Counted from the first letter of the stretch, positions 52,154 through 61,924 are shown. The stretch: DNA of 64,000 nt from JABLTI01 sp035528035 (GCA_035528035.1 DATKZI010000032.1:1-64000), one strand, 5' to 3'. Notes: a model not told the origin generated them from the letters alone. Program-made: numbers and translations.

Positions 52154-53356
52154 ATGAGTAAAGTTGCTATTGTCAAAGTTGAAAATAATGATGTAGAAAA
52201 AGCTGTCAACGATGCTGTAAATCTTCTAGGCGGCTTACACACATTTATTGCTGATTTTTCAGAGATTATTCTAAAACCAAATCTATTAAGTGCCCCTGAT
52301 AAAAAAGAAGATAGAGATAAAATTAGAACTGACCCAAGAGTCCTAGAAGCACTAATAAAAATGCTTCTTGAACTTAAAAAATCAGTTGTAATAGGGGATA
52401 CATGCGGTTCAGGACATAGTGGTGGCACACGGGAAGTTTTGAAAAATAGCGGTTATTTGGAACTCGGGGAAAAATATGATCAAGTAGATGTTCGTAGTTT
52501 AGAGCTTAATGGACCAATTACAATTGATGTCCAAGGTAAAAAATTAACAACAGTAAATATTTCTAGGGATATAGTTGAAGGACAAGCAATAATTAATGTA
52601 CCGAAAATGAAAACACATGCAATGACCCTTTACACTGGATGTATTAAAAATCTCTATGGGACAATTTGTGGTGGGGATAAAACAAGAATCCATTCATTAG
52701 GAGCATCCATTCAAGGTTTTTCACAATGTCTAGTGGATCTTTATGCTTATGAGAAACCAAAAATTAAACTAAATGTAATGGATGCTATAATTGCTCTTGA
52801 AGGCATGGGACCAGGTACAAGCGGCAAAGCTGTTCCTATGAATCTAATTTTAGCAAGTGATGATGCTGTAGCACTTGATGCAGTAGCTTTTACTCTTATG
52901 GGACATGAACCTGAAAAAGTACCCACTATAAAGTATGCTGCTGAACAGAATTTAGGAATAATGGACCTCTCCCAAATAGAGATTTTGGGTGAAAAGATAG
53001 AAACACACAAGAAAAAATTCAAGCTTCCTAGAACAGCTAAGATGGCTAAAATACCTTTCCAAAAATTCACCACAATAACACTTAGAGTTCCTAAATATAT
53101 TGGCATATGTACTGATTGTTTAAACTGTGTTCGAGGTTGCCCAGAATCAGTAATTAAAATTATTAAAACAAAATCGGGAAAGCCTAAACCAGTAATTAAT
53201 TACAAAGGTTGTATATCATGTTTCACTTGTATTGAAGTTTGTCCAGAAGCTTGTTATGATGCACGATTCAAAAATCTTGGAAAGGTTATCACCATAGGAT
53301 TAACAATAATTCTTGGGTTAGCAGGATTGATAACTGTACTAGCTCTTTTGCTATAA
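52154..53356 (+). CDS. DUF362 protein with two [4Fe-4S] clusters and C-terminal membrane helix
   Basis: 400 residues. The DUF362 domain fills residues 1-290 (NDAVNLLGGLHTFI, IILKPNLLS, GDTCGSGHSGGT, INVPKMKTHAMTLYTGCIKNLYG). CTDCLNCVRGCP and CISCFTCIEVCPEAC supply two ferredoxin-like clusters. A final helix (TIGLTIILGLAGLITVLALLL) may anchor it at the membrane. Members are thought to be ferredoxin-linked, but no reaction is settled. It runs 15 bp tail-to-tail with the methyltransferase gene. Confidence 0.87.
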   Translation: MSKVAIVKVENNDVEKAVNDAVNLLGGLHTFIADFSEIILKPNLLSAPDKKEDRDKIRTDPRVLEALIKMLLELKKSVVIGDTCGSGHSGGTREVLKNSGYLELGEKYDQVDVRSLELNGPITIDVQGKKLTTVNISRDIVEGQAIINVPKMKTHAMTLYTGCIKNLYGTICGGDKTRIHSLGASIQGFSQCLVDLYAYEKPKIKLNVMDAIIALEGMGPGTSGKAVPMNLILASDDAVALDAVAFTLMGHEPEKVPTIKYAAEQNLGIMDLSQIEILGEKIETHKKKFKLPRTAKMAKIPFQKFTTITLRVPKYIGICTDCLNCVRGCPESVIKIIKTKSGKPKPVINYKGCISCFTCIEVCPEACYDARFKNLGKVITIGLTIILGLAGLITVLALLL

Positions 53357-53371
53357 GAGAGCAATCATTAT

Positions 53372-54055
53372 TCATTTTGGTTTTTGAGCCAACAGAATAT
53401 AATGACCATCACCTTTACGGTTATTTATTCGCTCGAGAGTTATAGGTTCTTGATACCATTCTTTATAATACAAATCTTTTATTGTAAATTTTTTGAAAAA
53501 TTCCAGTACATCCTCGATATATGAAAAGAAATGAGGAATACCCTTTTCAGGTTCTTCTTGTTTTATTATTGTTTGATCATCTATAACTGCTGTTTTATTA
53601 TCAAAAGGTTGCTTGGGATCTTTAGTTAATATTGTACCAAAAAAATAGCTACCAGGTTTTAAAACACGATAAATTTCTGATATGGTTTTAGTTATATCAG
53701 GTTTAAATGCATGATAAATAACATTGTAAGCAAGAACAAAATCAAAGGTGCTATCACTATAACCTAATTCAGTCATTTTACCAACCTCCACTTTTGCTGT
53801 CAAACCTTTACTTTTTAACCAAGCTATAGTGCTTTTTACTCCGTCTTCAGATAAATCCATAGCAGAAACATCATACCCTAAGGAAGCAAAGTAAATAGTA
53901 TGCCTACCAACACCACAACCAAGATCGAGAATTTTTGCAGGAGGTTTTCCAATAAAATAAGGTAAATTCATTACATGACCATCAGGAATCTTCCAATAAG
54001 AAAAATCTTCTACTTTAGACCAATCCCAACTAACTTGTAATGACTTTTTATCCAA
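53372..54055 (-). CDS. Class I SAM-dependent methyltransferase
   Basis: About 227 residues. KILDLGCGVGRHTIYFASLGYDVSAMDLSEDGV holds motif I and the acidic end of strand 2; FDFVLAYNVIYHAF and YRVLKPGSYFFG complete the Methyltransf_11/25 pattern. A TTG at 54055 has AGGTG 6 nt upstream; a GTG at 54064 lies inside that site. Substrate unknown; no operon partner. Confidence 0.82.
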   Translation of the reverse strand: MDKKSLQVSWDWSKVEDFSYWKIPDGHVMNLPYFIGKPPAKILDLGCGVGRHTIYFASLGYDVSAMDLSEDGVKSTIAWLKSKGLTAKVEVGKMTELGYSDSTFDFVLAYNVIYHAFKPDITKTISEIYRVLKPGSYFFGTILTKDPKQPFDNKTAVIDDQTIIKQEEPEKGIPHFFSYIEDVLEFFKKFTIKDLYYKEWYQEPITLERINNRKGDGHYILLAQKPK

Positions 54056-54157
54056 AAAAAACACCTACTAATTTTTAATCCACAACTAAAGTGATTTTTA
54101 ATTTTATTTAAAAATCTACTCAAAATAAAAAAAATTTCCAATCTAGGAGGAATATTA

Positions 54158-54195
54158 CTGAGCGGGAAAAAAAGGGTCAGTCTATACCCGCTCAG
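54158..54195. ncRNA. GC-rich hairpin, possible small RNA
   Basis: CTGAGCGGG (54158-54166) and CCCGCTCAG (54187-54195) form a perfect 9-bp stem with a 20-nt loop that holds a second short GGGT/ACCC option. The 54056-54439 gap is otherwise AT-rich, so the GC content stands out. No open frame is seen. The strand is unknown. Confidence 0.4.
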
Positions 54196-54439
54196 GAAAG
54201 AAGGGGAGTTTCTTTTACAAAGGATTGAGGATCATATATGCAGGTTCTTATCTTCACTCGTAGTAATCAATAGTTCTTTTAGCCATATTTAAAACAATTA
54301 GAAAACAAAATTTTTGCGTAAAATTCACCATTTTAGAGCTATTTTATTTTGAGTGAGAAAAAATTAGCTATTCTACAATGAAATATAAATGAATTATTAT
54401 TAATAATAATTCAAATATCATGATTCTCCTTCTATAATA

Positions 54440-54934
54440 GTGATGGAGATGGCTGGGACTCCATTATTATACAATAGAAAATTAGCTTCTCAAAAAAGTC
54501 GATCATTTGCTCTAATATTATGTTTATTTGGTGGAATTTTTGGCTTACACAGATTTTATTTGAGAAAATTTGTTACTGCAATTTTGTATTTATTTACAGC
54601 AGGCTTTTTTACAATAGGTATTATTGTGGATTTAGTACTTATAACAGCTGGACGATTTAAAGATGCTAATGGTTATCAATTAACAGCTTGGGATGGTTAT
54701 AAACCAATTAATCCAAATGATCTAAATATACTTTATTGCCCTAGATGTAATAGTAGTATTTTTGCTTATAAACAAGTACATTCATTAGATACCATAAAAG
54801 AACAAAACAATAGAATAAGAGATTCAGATGATGCAAAAAGAATTCATAGCCTGTTAGAAAAGAAAGAGGTTTTGCTAAATCCAGAAGGAGATGCATATAT
54901 TGTCTTTTGTGTTCATTGTGGTCAAATAGTCTAA
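54440..54934 (+). CDS. TM2 domain protein with zinc-ribbon-like Cys pairs
   Basis: 164 residues. The TM2 domain (residues 23-75) reads FALILCLFGGIFGLHRFYLRKFVTAILYLF...IGIIVDLVLI, with the conserved G-x-F-G-x-H-RFY loop between two helices. A cytoplasmic C-terminus has CPRC and CVHC about 60 residues apart, perhaps a zinc site. Starts at GTG 54440, ATG 54443 and ATG 54449 are all possible. Function unknown. Confidence 0.82.
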   Translation: MMEMAGTPLLYNRKLASQKSRSFALILCLFGGIFGLHRFYLRKFVTAILYLFTAGFFTIGIIVDLVLITAGRFKDANGYQLTAWDGYKPINPNDLNILYCPRCNSSIFAYKQVHSLDTIKEQNNRIRDSDDAKRIHSLLEKKEVLLNPEGDAYIVFCVHCGQIV

Positions 54935-55058
54935 ACATAAAATCTTTATTATTTTTTCCTTTTTTTTAGCTCTCTTTAAAGTAAAAGCAAGAAAGAACTA
55001 TAGGATGATAAAATAAAAGTAGGTTTGATCAGCCTTATAAAATTGAACATAAAAATAG

Positions 55059-55091
55059 GTGCGGGAGGTGCGATTAGAACACGCGAACTCC
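55059..55091 (-). repeat. tRNA-3'-half-like direct repeat, copy A
   Basis: 33 bp, 27 identical to copy B at 61323-61355. On the minus strand it reads like a tRNA T-arm (loop TTCTAAT) plus acceptor 3' strand, without the 5' half. It lies 14 bp beyond the stop of the twin ATP-binding protein gene. Confidence 0.55.
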
Positions 55092-55104
55092 AATATATCT
55101 AGAC

Positions 55105-56766
55105 TCATTTGTGTTTAAGAGTTATAACACGTCCATCATCTTTTATTTTTCCATCTTCAAGCACTATTGCTCTGTACCCATCCTTGATCAAACTAATATC
55201 ATGTGTAGCAATTAGAAATGTTATATCACTATTAGAATGTAGATTATAAATTTCTTGTATAGCCTTATTTGCAAGTTCAGAATCCAAGTTTGTTGTTGGT
55301 TCATCAAGAATAATAATTTGAGGTGAATCACTGGTAGTGATAGCTAAGGAAGCTCGTTGTAATTCACCACCAGATATTTCAAGTGGAAATGAGTTTTTTC
55401 TGTGTGCAATGTCAAATTGCTCAAGACTCAAATCAATCCTCCTCTCTTCTAAATTTTTGATTGTTTTACCTGAGAAGAAATCTTTTAGAAAGAAGCTTTC
55501 TGCAATAGTTAAGAAAGGATGAAGATTACCTTGTTGAGAAACCAGACCAATATTTTGTTTTCTAAATAACGATTTTTGAATGCTAGAAAAATCACTAAAA
55601 ACTTGGCTAAGAATTTCTATCTTGCCTGAAGTTACTTTTTCTAAACCAGTAAGTAATTTGATAAGGGTGGTTTTTCCTGAACCACTAGGACCAACAATAA
55701 ATGCTAATTCACCTTTTTTCATTTGGAAATTTATATTTGAAAGAGCGTGAGTTAAATTACTATTAGTTCTATAGGTTTTTGATACATCATTTAATTCAAT
55801 GATAATCTCTTCTTGTTGAAAATAATTTGTAGGTAAACCTGTTAATTCTAGTTCTTTTCTTGTGTATTTAATATTATCAAATATGATTTCTTTTGGTGCA
55901 ACCCCATCAGGATGGATTAATCGAACTTCACCTTTTTTTGTTAATTGAAATTCTGCAGTTTTGTCTAAAATAAGTGTTTTCATAATAATATCAGGTACAC
56001 GAATATTATTAGTTGTGTCAATTTGCATTTTAAATTTTAATGGAAATTGTTTTTTAGCTCCATAAATTGGTTGTTCATCTAAAGAAATGACAGAAGAAAC
56101 ACGGCCATTTCTTATTTCGCAGGTTCTGTCAACTCTCTCTTGAAATCTTGGATCATGGGATACTGCTAGTATTGTTGTTCCAAAATCGTTTGTGATTTGT
56201 TTCAATAAATCTATTATCTTTAAAGTATTGAAAGTATCAAGTTGTCCCGTAGGTTCATCACATAATAATAGAGGAGCTTCCTTCACAAGAGCACAAGCAA
56301 TTGCAGTTCTAGTAATTTCTCCTCCAGAAAGACTTCTTACGATACGATGTTCTAAGTGAGCTATTCCTAATTTCTCAAGTATATCTTGATTTCTGGTTTG
56401 AGTTTCATCTATTGATGTTTTATTAATATTCGAAACAAATTTCAAATTGTCTTTTATTGTTCCATCTAGAAATAGTGTTCTCTCAGGAAATTGATCAACA
56501 ATTCCTATCATTTTCAATCTAAAAGCTTGTAGCTCTTTTTCATTCATTTGATTTAATCGATATTCTCCAACTAATACCTCACCACTTGAGCAAGAATCCA
56601 AACCAGCAAGGATGTTAACTAGTGTAGTTTTCCCTGAACCTGAGGGACCAACGATAGAAAATATCTCACCAGATTTGATAGAAAGATCACACCCTCGTAA
56701 TGCAGGTACACGCAATTCATTTTCTTCATCATAATAAATTTTGATTAAATCTTTACATTCTATCAT
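55105..56766 (-). CDS. ABC transporter with two fused ATP-binding domains
   Basis: 553 residues. Two full MacB/LolD-type nucleotide-binding domains: first with GPSGSGKTT near 40, LSGGEITR and LLLCDEPTGQLD; second with GPSGSGKTT near 350, ISGGELQR and IILDEPTTNLD. A linker (230-315) with beta strands joins them. Having both domains in one chain means one copy can serve one permease. The FtsX-type permease gene lies 6-7 bp upstream in the same operon. Confidence 0.92.
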   Translation of the reverse strand: MIECKDLIKIYYDEENELRVPALRGCDLSIKSGEIFSIVGPSGSGKTTLVNILAGLDSCSSGEVLVGEYRLNQMNEKELQAFRLKMIGIVDQFPERTLFLDGTIKDNLKFVSNINKTSIDETQTRNQDILEKLGIAHLEHRIVRSLSGGEITRTAIACALVKEAPLLLCDEPTGQLDTFNTLKIIDLLKQITNDFGTTILAVSHDPRFQERVDRTCEIRNGRVSSVISLDEQPIYGAKKQFPLKFKMQIDTTNNIRVPDIIMKTLILDKTAEFQLTKKGEVRLIHPDGVAPKEIIFDNIKYTRKELELTGLPTNYFQQEEIIIELNDVSKTYRTNSNLTHALSNINFQMKKGELAFIVGPSGSGKTTLIKLLTGLEKVTSGKIEILSQVFSDFSSIQKSLFRKQNIGLVSQQGNLHPFLTIAESFFLKDFFSGKTIKNLEERRIDLSLEQFDIAHRKNSFPLEISGGELQRASLAITTSDSPQIIILDEPTTNLDSELANKAIQEIYNLHSNSDITFLIATHDISLIKDGYRAIVLEDGKIKDDGRVITLKHK

Positions 56767-56772
56767 TTCATC

Positions 56773-59640
56773 TCACTCCTGACGCACTGGCGTGTATTTA
56801 TGAAACTGTTGCCACATTTCGACTAACCAACCAAACAAAATTGTAATTAAACAAACGAGGATAATTAATACTATAAACCAAACAGGCAACCAAGGAACAA
56901 AATTCTTGTATGTTTGAGGAATATCTAAGAAATAATCATAAATAGTATACAACAATATAGATGATATAATTGCTGAAATGAATAATGGAATTATAGTTAC
57001 TAGAAGCAATTCAATTGAAAAATTTAACCAAATTTGATGTTTATTTACACCAACATTATATTCGGACTCAATGATTCTCATTCTTTGCTTATAGACGTTT
57101 CTCGCTACTAGAAAACCATAAAAGAAAATTAAACTAAAGGATATAATTGTGATTATTATTAGATATACAAATACAAATTTGTTCATTTCTAAGTTCAAAG
57201 CATTAAATTCATCTTCGAAAGTTGTAACGCGGATATGATATGGTAGATTTTCAATCTCAGTTACAAGCAAGGTTTTGTTAGCAGTAGGAGTGATTTTTGC
57301 TAGAATGTAAGTGTTATTTTTAACAAATGTAAGTTCATCGAATTTATACATTAATTGTGAATAAGTCAAATTACTCATTACAAGATTGTATTTATCTACA
57401 AGCAAATTTTCAAGGAAGCTATAGGATTTATAAGGTAATAATGGAAAATAATCAAATTTATTTATAAAAGACATATTATATGATTCAAAGGAGGAGGAAG
57501 TAATTTTGGAACTCGAATAGATCTTGTCTTTGTCATAATTTTCTTTTTTAGCAAATTTCGAACTCATCATATAAGTCATATTTGTATCAAGCTTAGAGAT
57601 ATCAGCTAAAGTATATTTACATTGATCAGGAAAATTAGGCGAAATTATTTCGATAAATTCTGAAACATTATTGATATTTAGTACATCTACATCAAATATT
57701 TTATCATCTGGATTTGTTGTCCTTACGTTACCTAATTCACGAATTTTAATTACTTCAACTTTTGTAATTAAATCGACGCCTGGGATTACAGAAATATTTT
57801 CCATTAATATAGTATTATTATCAACCCAGCTTTGGATAAGTATATCAGAAAATCCGACAGAGAGGTTAGATTCCATTTCCAAATGGTTATTGGACGATTT
57901 CATTAATACTAAACCAGGAGAAATACAGAGACAAATAAGTAGCATTACAAAAATAACTTTTTTATAATCTTTACCATAAATGGATAATTGCTTCAAAGCT
58001 AAAGTGAAATAATTTTTCCTTCGTTGCCAAACCTTTTCACCAACATAGCGCCAAAAAATCACAATCAATCTTGATAGGATTAAGAAAAGTGATGCTAACG
58101 TAAACAAAATGCCAATGATCATTAGAAAGACAAAAGCACTCAGCAATGTTAGAACTGCCAAGACAATGTAGTAGGAATCAGGAATATACCACCAACCTAG
58201 AAAACCAATAACTAATGTAATAATACCAGTAATAAGCAATAAAGATTCAATAGAGGTAAATAATCTTCGAATGTATTTCTTACGTTTTGATTTAAAAATT
58301 TCAGAAGTGAGTCGTACCGTTCTTCTTGCAAAAAGTGTTTCAGTAATAAAACCACCTATAAATATAAATAGAAACAAAGCGAGAATTGTAATATATACAG
58401 TAGGTTCTAGGAAAGCATTAGAGTAAGATCCAACATTTAAAATATCAAAACCTAATGAGGAAATTGCATAACCAATAAGTGCTCCTAGTAGTACTCCAGG
58501 GAATAAACCAATTGAAGCAGTAATGAGATTTTCTGTGAATAAGATTTTCCGAAGAGTAACAAAATCTAAACCATATGTTTTAAAAAGTTTAAATTGAGCT
58601 GTTTTCTCATAATTCCCAAAATTGAACATTTCAATAATTATCAAACCAAAAAATAGAATAATTGGCGCCCCAAGAATAAAAACTTTGATTGTTTGAAAGA
58701 TCCAATTTACTTGAAAGAAAATGACAAAAGATTCAAAATCATCACAGAAAAGAGACCCGTTAGGTAAATATTCAAAATTCTGATGTGATTGAATGAAATT
58801 TAATTCATTTATAATTGCAAAAAGATTTCGAATATCTTTAACATCAATTTGATAATTAAAATCAACCATTAAACTTAATTTCCCGGTTACATTAAAAGGA
58901 TAATTTGATATTATATCTAAAAAATATTGAGGGTAAGTAAAAAATAAATCCATTTTAAATTGATCAAATTCTTGTTGATCTATACGAAAATATTGAAAGA
59001 CATCATTTGAAAAACCATTTTGGTAGAGATTATATGATACACTATCAATCACACCAACAATTGTATAATTTTGGTTATAGGTTATTTCATCTTTCGTTGA
59101 TTGTAGACCAACTTGATCACCAAGCTGGTATATTGGAGATAACAGATCGCTTGAATAGTATAATAATTCAGATGTATTATTAGGTAATCTTCCCTCAACT
59201 AGTCTGTTAGTAAGAACATCAAATGCTTCTTGATGTAGTGTTATAAGGTTCGCAGTATATATTTGATTAGCATCGTTATAATCAATAGAGTCCAGTATAT
59301 AGTTCATTAATACTGTATAATTATCAAACATATCTGTTTTTACTGCATTTAAAGTAGTTTGTAACTCATCAATGGCTAGATCAAGATATAATTCAGCATC
59401 ATCCCCTAAATCAAAGATAGCGTAATATCTGATACTAGTATCACTATCATTATACCAATCATAAGACTCATCATAGTTCTGGAATGATTTGTACCGATAA
59501 TTAAACCAAGTGAATAGAAAAGTAGATAATAATGTGAATAAAATAATACTAATTATAACAGAGAAAATTAATCTCCTCTTGTTCGTTTTGAGAAAAATAG
59601 CTAGTAATGATTTAATCCTCTGGTTTCCTTTTTCATCCAT
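56773..59640 (-). CDS. FtsX/MacB-type ABC permease
   Basis: About 955 residues. An N-terminal helix (LIFSVIISIILFTLLSTFLFTWF), an extracellular domain of about 260 residues, three helices, a central helical block, a second extracellular domain (about 590-800) and three final helices. This is a duplicated FtsX layout in one polypeptide, matching its twin-ATPase partner. Such exporters act on lipids, lipoproteins or peptides, or transmit force to cell-surface enzymes. The ATG at 59640 is preferred over a GTG at 59649. Confidence 0.87.
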   Translation of the reverse strand: MDEKGNQRIKSLLAIFLKTNKRRLIFSVIISIILFTLLSTFLFTWFNYRYKSFQNYDESYDWYNDSDTSIRYYAIFDLGDDAELYLDLAIDELQTTLNAVKTDMFDNYTVLMNYILDSIDYNDANQIYTANLITLHQEAFDVLTNRLVEGRLPNNTSELLYYSSDLLSPIYQLGDQVGLQSTKDEITYNQNYTIVGVIDSVSYNLYQNGFSNDVFQYFRIDQQEFDQFKMDLFFTYPQYFLDIISNYPFNVTGKLSLMVDFNYQIDVKDIRNLFAIINELNFIQSHQNFEYLPNGSLFCDDFESFVIFFQVNWIFQTIKVFILGAPIILFFGLIIIEMFNFGNYEKTAQFKLFKTYGLDFVTLRKILFTENLITASIGLFPGVLLGALIGYAISSLGFDILNVGSYSNAFLEPTVYITILALFLFIFIGGFITETLFARRTVRLTSEIFKSKRKKYIRRLFTSIESLLLITGIITLVIGFLGWWYIPDSYYIVLAVLTLLSAFVFLMIIGILFTLASLFLILSRLIVIFWRYVGEKVWQRRKNYFTLALKQLSIYGKDYKKVIFVMLLICLCISPGLVLMKSSNNHLEMESNLSVGFSDILIQSWVDNNTILMENISVIPGVDLITKVEVIKIRELGNVRTTNPDDKIFDVDVLNINNVSEFIEIISPNFPDQCKYTLADISKLDTNMTYMMSSKFAKKENYDKDKIYSSSKITSSSFESYNMSFINKFDYFPLLPYKSYSFLENLLVDKYNLVMSNLTYSQLMYKFDELTFVKNNTYILAKITPTANKTLLVTEIENLPYHIRVTTFEDEFNALNLEMNKFVFVYLIIITIISFSLIFFYGFLVARNVYKQRMRIIESEYNVGVNKHQIWLNFSIELLLVTIIPLFISAIISSILLYTIYDYFLDIPQTYKNFVPWLPVWFIVLIILVCLITILFGWLVEMWQQFHKYTPVRQE

Positions 59641-59726
59641 ACCAATCACAACCCAATTGAATTAATGATATTTTAATATTAAAGATATTTTTTAACAATA
59701 TTAAATTTTTTAAATCAAATAAATTA

Positions 59727-59763
59727 AAAAAAAACACTGATGTAAATTAACAGTGTTTTTTTT
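59727..59763 (-). terminator. Terminator of the caspase-like gene
   Basis: AAAAAAAACACTG (59727-59739) pairs with CAGTGTTTTTTTT (59751-59763), a 13-bp stem with 11-nt loop in the gap between the caspase-like and permease genes. It can work in either direction. Confidence 0.6.
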
Positions 59764-59779
59764 AATTTTATTTTTAGAT

Positions 59780-61015
59780 TTATAAATAAAATGATAAACC
59801 AGTATTTCCATCATATTTTTGTGGTAAATCATCGCCTTGGTAAGGATATCCAATAAGTGTGTAAGCAAAAACTGATTCCATCGATGTAGATCTCGTTCCT
59901 CCAAAATGACCAATCCATGAAGCCTCTAAGAAAAAGAAAGTCCATGCACTATTTGGGAAAATAGGGACACCCTCATGTCTAGAGCCATCCTCTGTACAAG
60001 ATGCTGCAACATATATATGGTCTTTATTTGGCAAATCATTTAAGGAAGAGATAATTCCACCTGAGTTATCTGAGTCGAAAAAGAAGAATATGTTTACCCC
60101 ATCTGCATAATCATCAAAATCAGCCTTTATCTCAGCTTCCATATATTGTTTACAATCTTGTGTATAGAGATATTGATTTCCCCAAAAATTGGTACCACCA
60201 CGTCCCGAAAAAATAAAGCACACAATATCTCCAGAGCCTGTACTTGTAGCTAATGATTGTACAGCTGATCTAATGTTTGACTCAGAAGCTATACCAGTAT
60301 ATATTGGATAATTTTCTGGGTGATTATCTCCGTAGACTTTACAATTATATCCTAAATCATAAAGTTGATCATACCAATCAGAAGCATCTTCATCACAATA
60401 GATCAAATCGGTGCCATATGCATAATCAGATATACCGACAATTATTGCCTTCAAGGCTTGCATGTTAAAGTTAAAGCTACCAGTAGTTGTAAGTGAATGA
60501 GAGTAATCTCTAAAGTCGTGTTTTTCAGCTTCTATTTTTGTAGGAGTGTTATCAATTTGTACATAGTAATACCCATTCGATAGGGTTGAAGTAGAACCTA
60601 GAAGTTCCGCATTACGATAGATTTTGACTGCAGCACCCGAGATAGCATTATTTAGTGAATTCTTTACATAACCTTTAACATAGCCATATAAACTAAAATC
60701 ATTGCTACCTCCTCCTGTAACTGTTTTTGTATCTGATTCATATCCAGTTTTACTTGCAGATAAGTAATAAGGTGAATAACCAGTCAAACTTACAGATAGT
60801 GAATAGTATCCAGTACTACTTGTAGTTGTGTAGCCTAGTATATTACCCATACTATCTGAAATCAAAACCATTGCACCAGATATTGCATTGTTTGATTTAT
60901 CTCTTACATAACCTGTAAAAGCTGTTTAGCCTTGAACATTAACAAGAATCAATGTTCCAATAAAAAGTTGTAATAAAACAAAGAAAAGAAATTTCCTATT
61001 TACTTTACTTATCAT
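59780..61015 (-). pseudogene. Secreted caspase-like protein, catalytic residues lost, in-frame stop after signal peptide
   Basis: The gene starts at ATG 61015 with an AAGGAG site 9 nt upstream. A signal peptide (KFLFFVLLQLFIGTLILVNVQ) is followed by TAA at 60926-60928 in frame, then the frame continues with TAFTGYVRDKSNN. Two carboxypeptidase-regulatory-like beta modules precede a caspase-like domain starting AIIVGISDYAYG. The His motif SGHGG reads SGRGG (Arg codon 60200-60202); the Cys motif DSCxSGG reads DSDNSGG (Asp codon 60068-60070). So it cannot be a cysteine protease as it stands. One-base sequence error, stop read-through or true decay are all possible for the stop. Confidence 0.8.
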
Positions 61016-61039
61016 TAAAAAGATCTCCTTTTTTCCTTT

Positions 61040-61053
61040 GGTTCAAAAGAACC
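61040..61053. promoter_or_regulatory. Palindrome near the caspase-like gene's transcription start
   Basis: GGTTC AAAA GAACC, a perfect 5-bp inverted repeat between the TATA box and the ATG, where a repressor would bind. Confidence 0.4.
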
Positions 61054-61056
61054 AGA

Positions 61057-61069
61057 TTAATATATAAAA
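61057..61069 (-). promoter_or_regulatory. TATA box of the caspase-like gene
   Basis: On the minus strand CTTTTATATATTA places transcription start near 61035, 20 nt before the ATG at 61015. Confidence 0.55.
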
Positions 61070-61322
61070 GAAACTTTAAATATTTTTTGATAATTTGTCG
61101 GTAAAAATCTAAAAAAATTTTTGTTAAATTATTGTTGATTTCTATCTAATGAATTAAGGGATTGATTTATGTTTAACTAAAAAAGAAAATTATTATAGAT
61201 TAAATCTTTTTAATCAAAATTCCAAGAATGAAATCTTTTCCTGTTAAAGGAACTACAAGGAAAAAATGGATAGAGTTGCTTCTTTAAATAATCAGATTAA
61301 AACAAAAGGCAAAAGATAATCA

Positions 61323-61355
61323 GTGTGGAGGATGCGATTTGAACACGTGAACTCC
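61323..61355 (-). repeat. tRNA-3'-half-like direct repeat, copy B
   Basis: 33 bp, same orientation as copy A. The T-arm-like stem has an A-T pair where copy A has G-C, so the outer pair covaries, while both share one C-A mismatch. It lies in a 460-bp stretch without genes (61016-61476). Confidence 0.55.
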
Positions 61356-61476
61356 TATTCAAGAAATGTTAATTAATTAAATTTGAATTGTTTATACAAG
61401 ATATATTCAATCAACTTGGAGTTTAGCTATTAGTTCTATATAAATTGGGGATATTAAAATTTAGGAAATGAAATAA

Positions 61477-61824
61477 TTGAATAACGTAACAGAAACAAAA
61501 AAAGAAAAGGTTAGTAATGGAAAAATAAAATTTAGTGATAACTCAAAAATAGTTCGAAGTTCTTTTCTAATTGGTGTTATATCCTTATCAAGTGCAATTT
61601 TGTGGGGAATTATCACAACAGCTACCCAAAAACCAAATCTTATTTACATTCATTATATAATATTGTCAATTTTTATGACCACAGGTTTTATTGGTGGTTT
61701 ATGTGGAGGAATCAATTTTCGAAAAGGTAAAAATATATTCAATATTTTAGGATTTATTTTCAATTTGGTGACCATTATCTATACTATATGGGCAATAGCT
61801 TTTATAGTTGCGTCAGACTTGTAG
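61477..61824 (+). CDS. Three-helix membrane protein, 115 aa
   Basis: TTG start at 61477. A polar, Lys-rich N-terminus of 28 residues, then three helices: SFLIGVISLSSAILWGIITTA, HYIILSIFMTTGFIGGLCGGI and ILGFIFNLVTIIYTIWAIAFIVA. A FRKGKN loop lies between the last two. Resembles small DUF4190-like proteins in style; not a firm assignment. Confidence 0.65.
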   Translation: MNNVTETKKEKVSNGKIKFSDNSKIVRSSFLIGVISLSSAILWGIITTATQKPNLIYIHYIILSIFMTTGFIGGLCGGINFRKGKNIFNILGFIFNLVTIIYTIWAIAFIVASDL

Positions 61825-61924
61825 AAAAAAATCCTTAAATATTTTTTTTAGAATAAATATAAATGTACATTTCGATATAATTTCAAAAGTATTTGATTTT
61901 GTTTATGAAAGTGTTGCTACTTGC

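Noticed and set aside
55059..55091. Complete tRNA gene
   Set aside because: Only T-arm and acceptor 3' side are recognisable; neighbouring DNA has no D-arm or anticodon arm, and the T-stem has a C-A mismatch.
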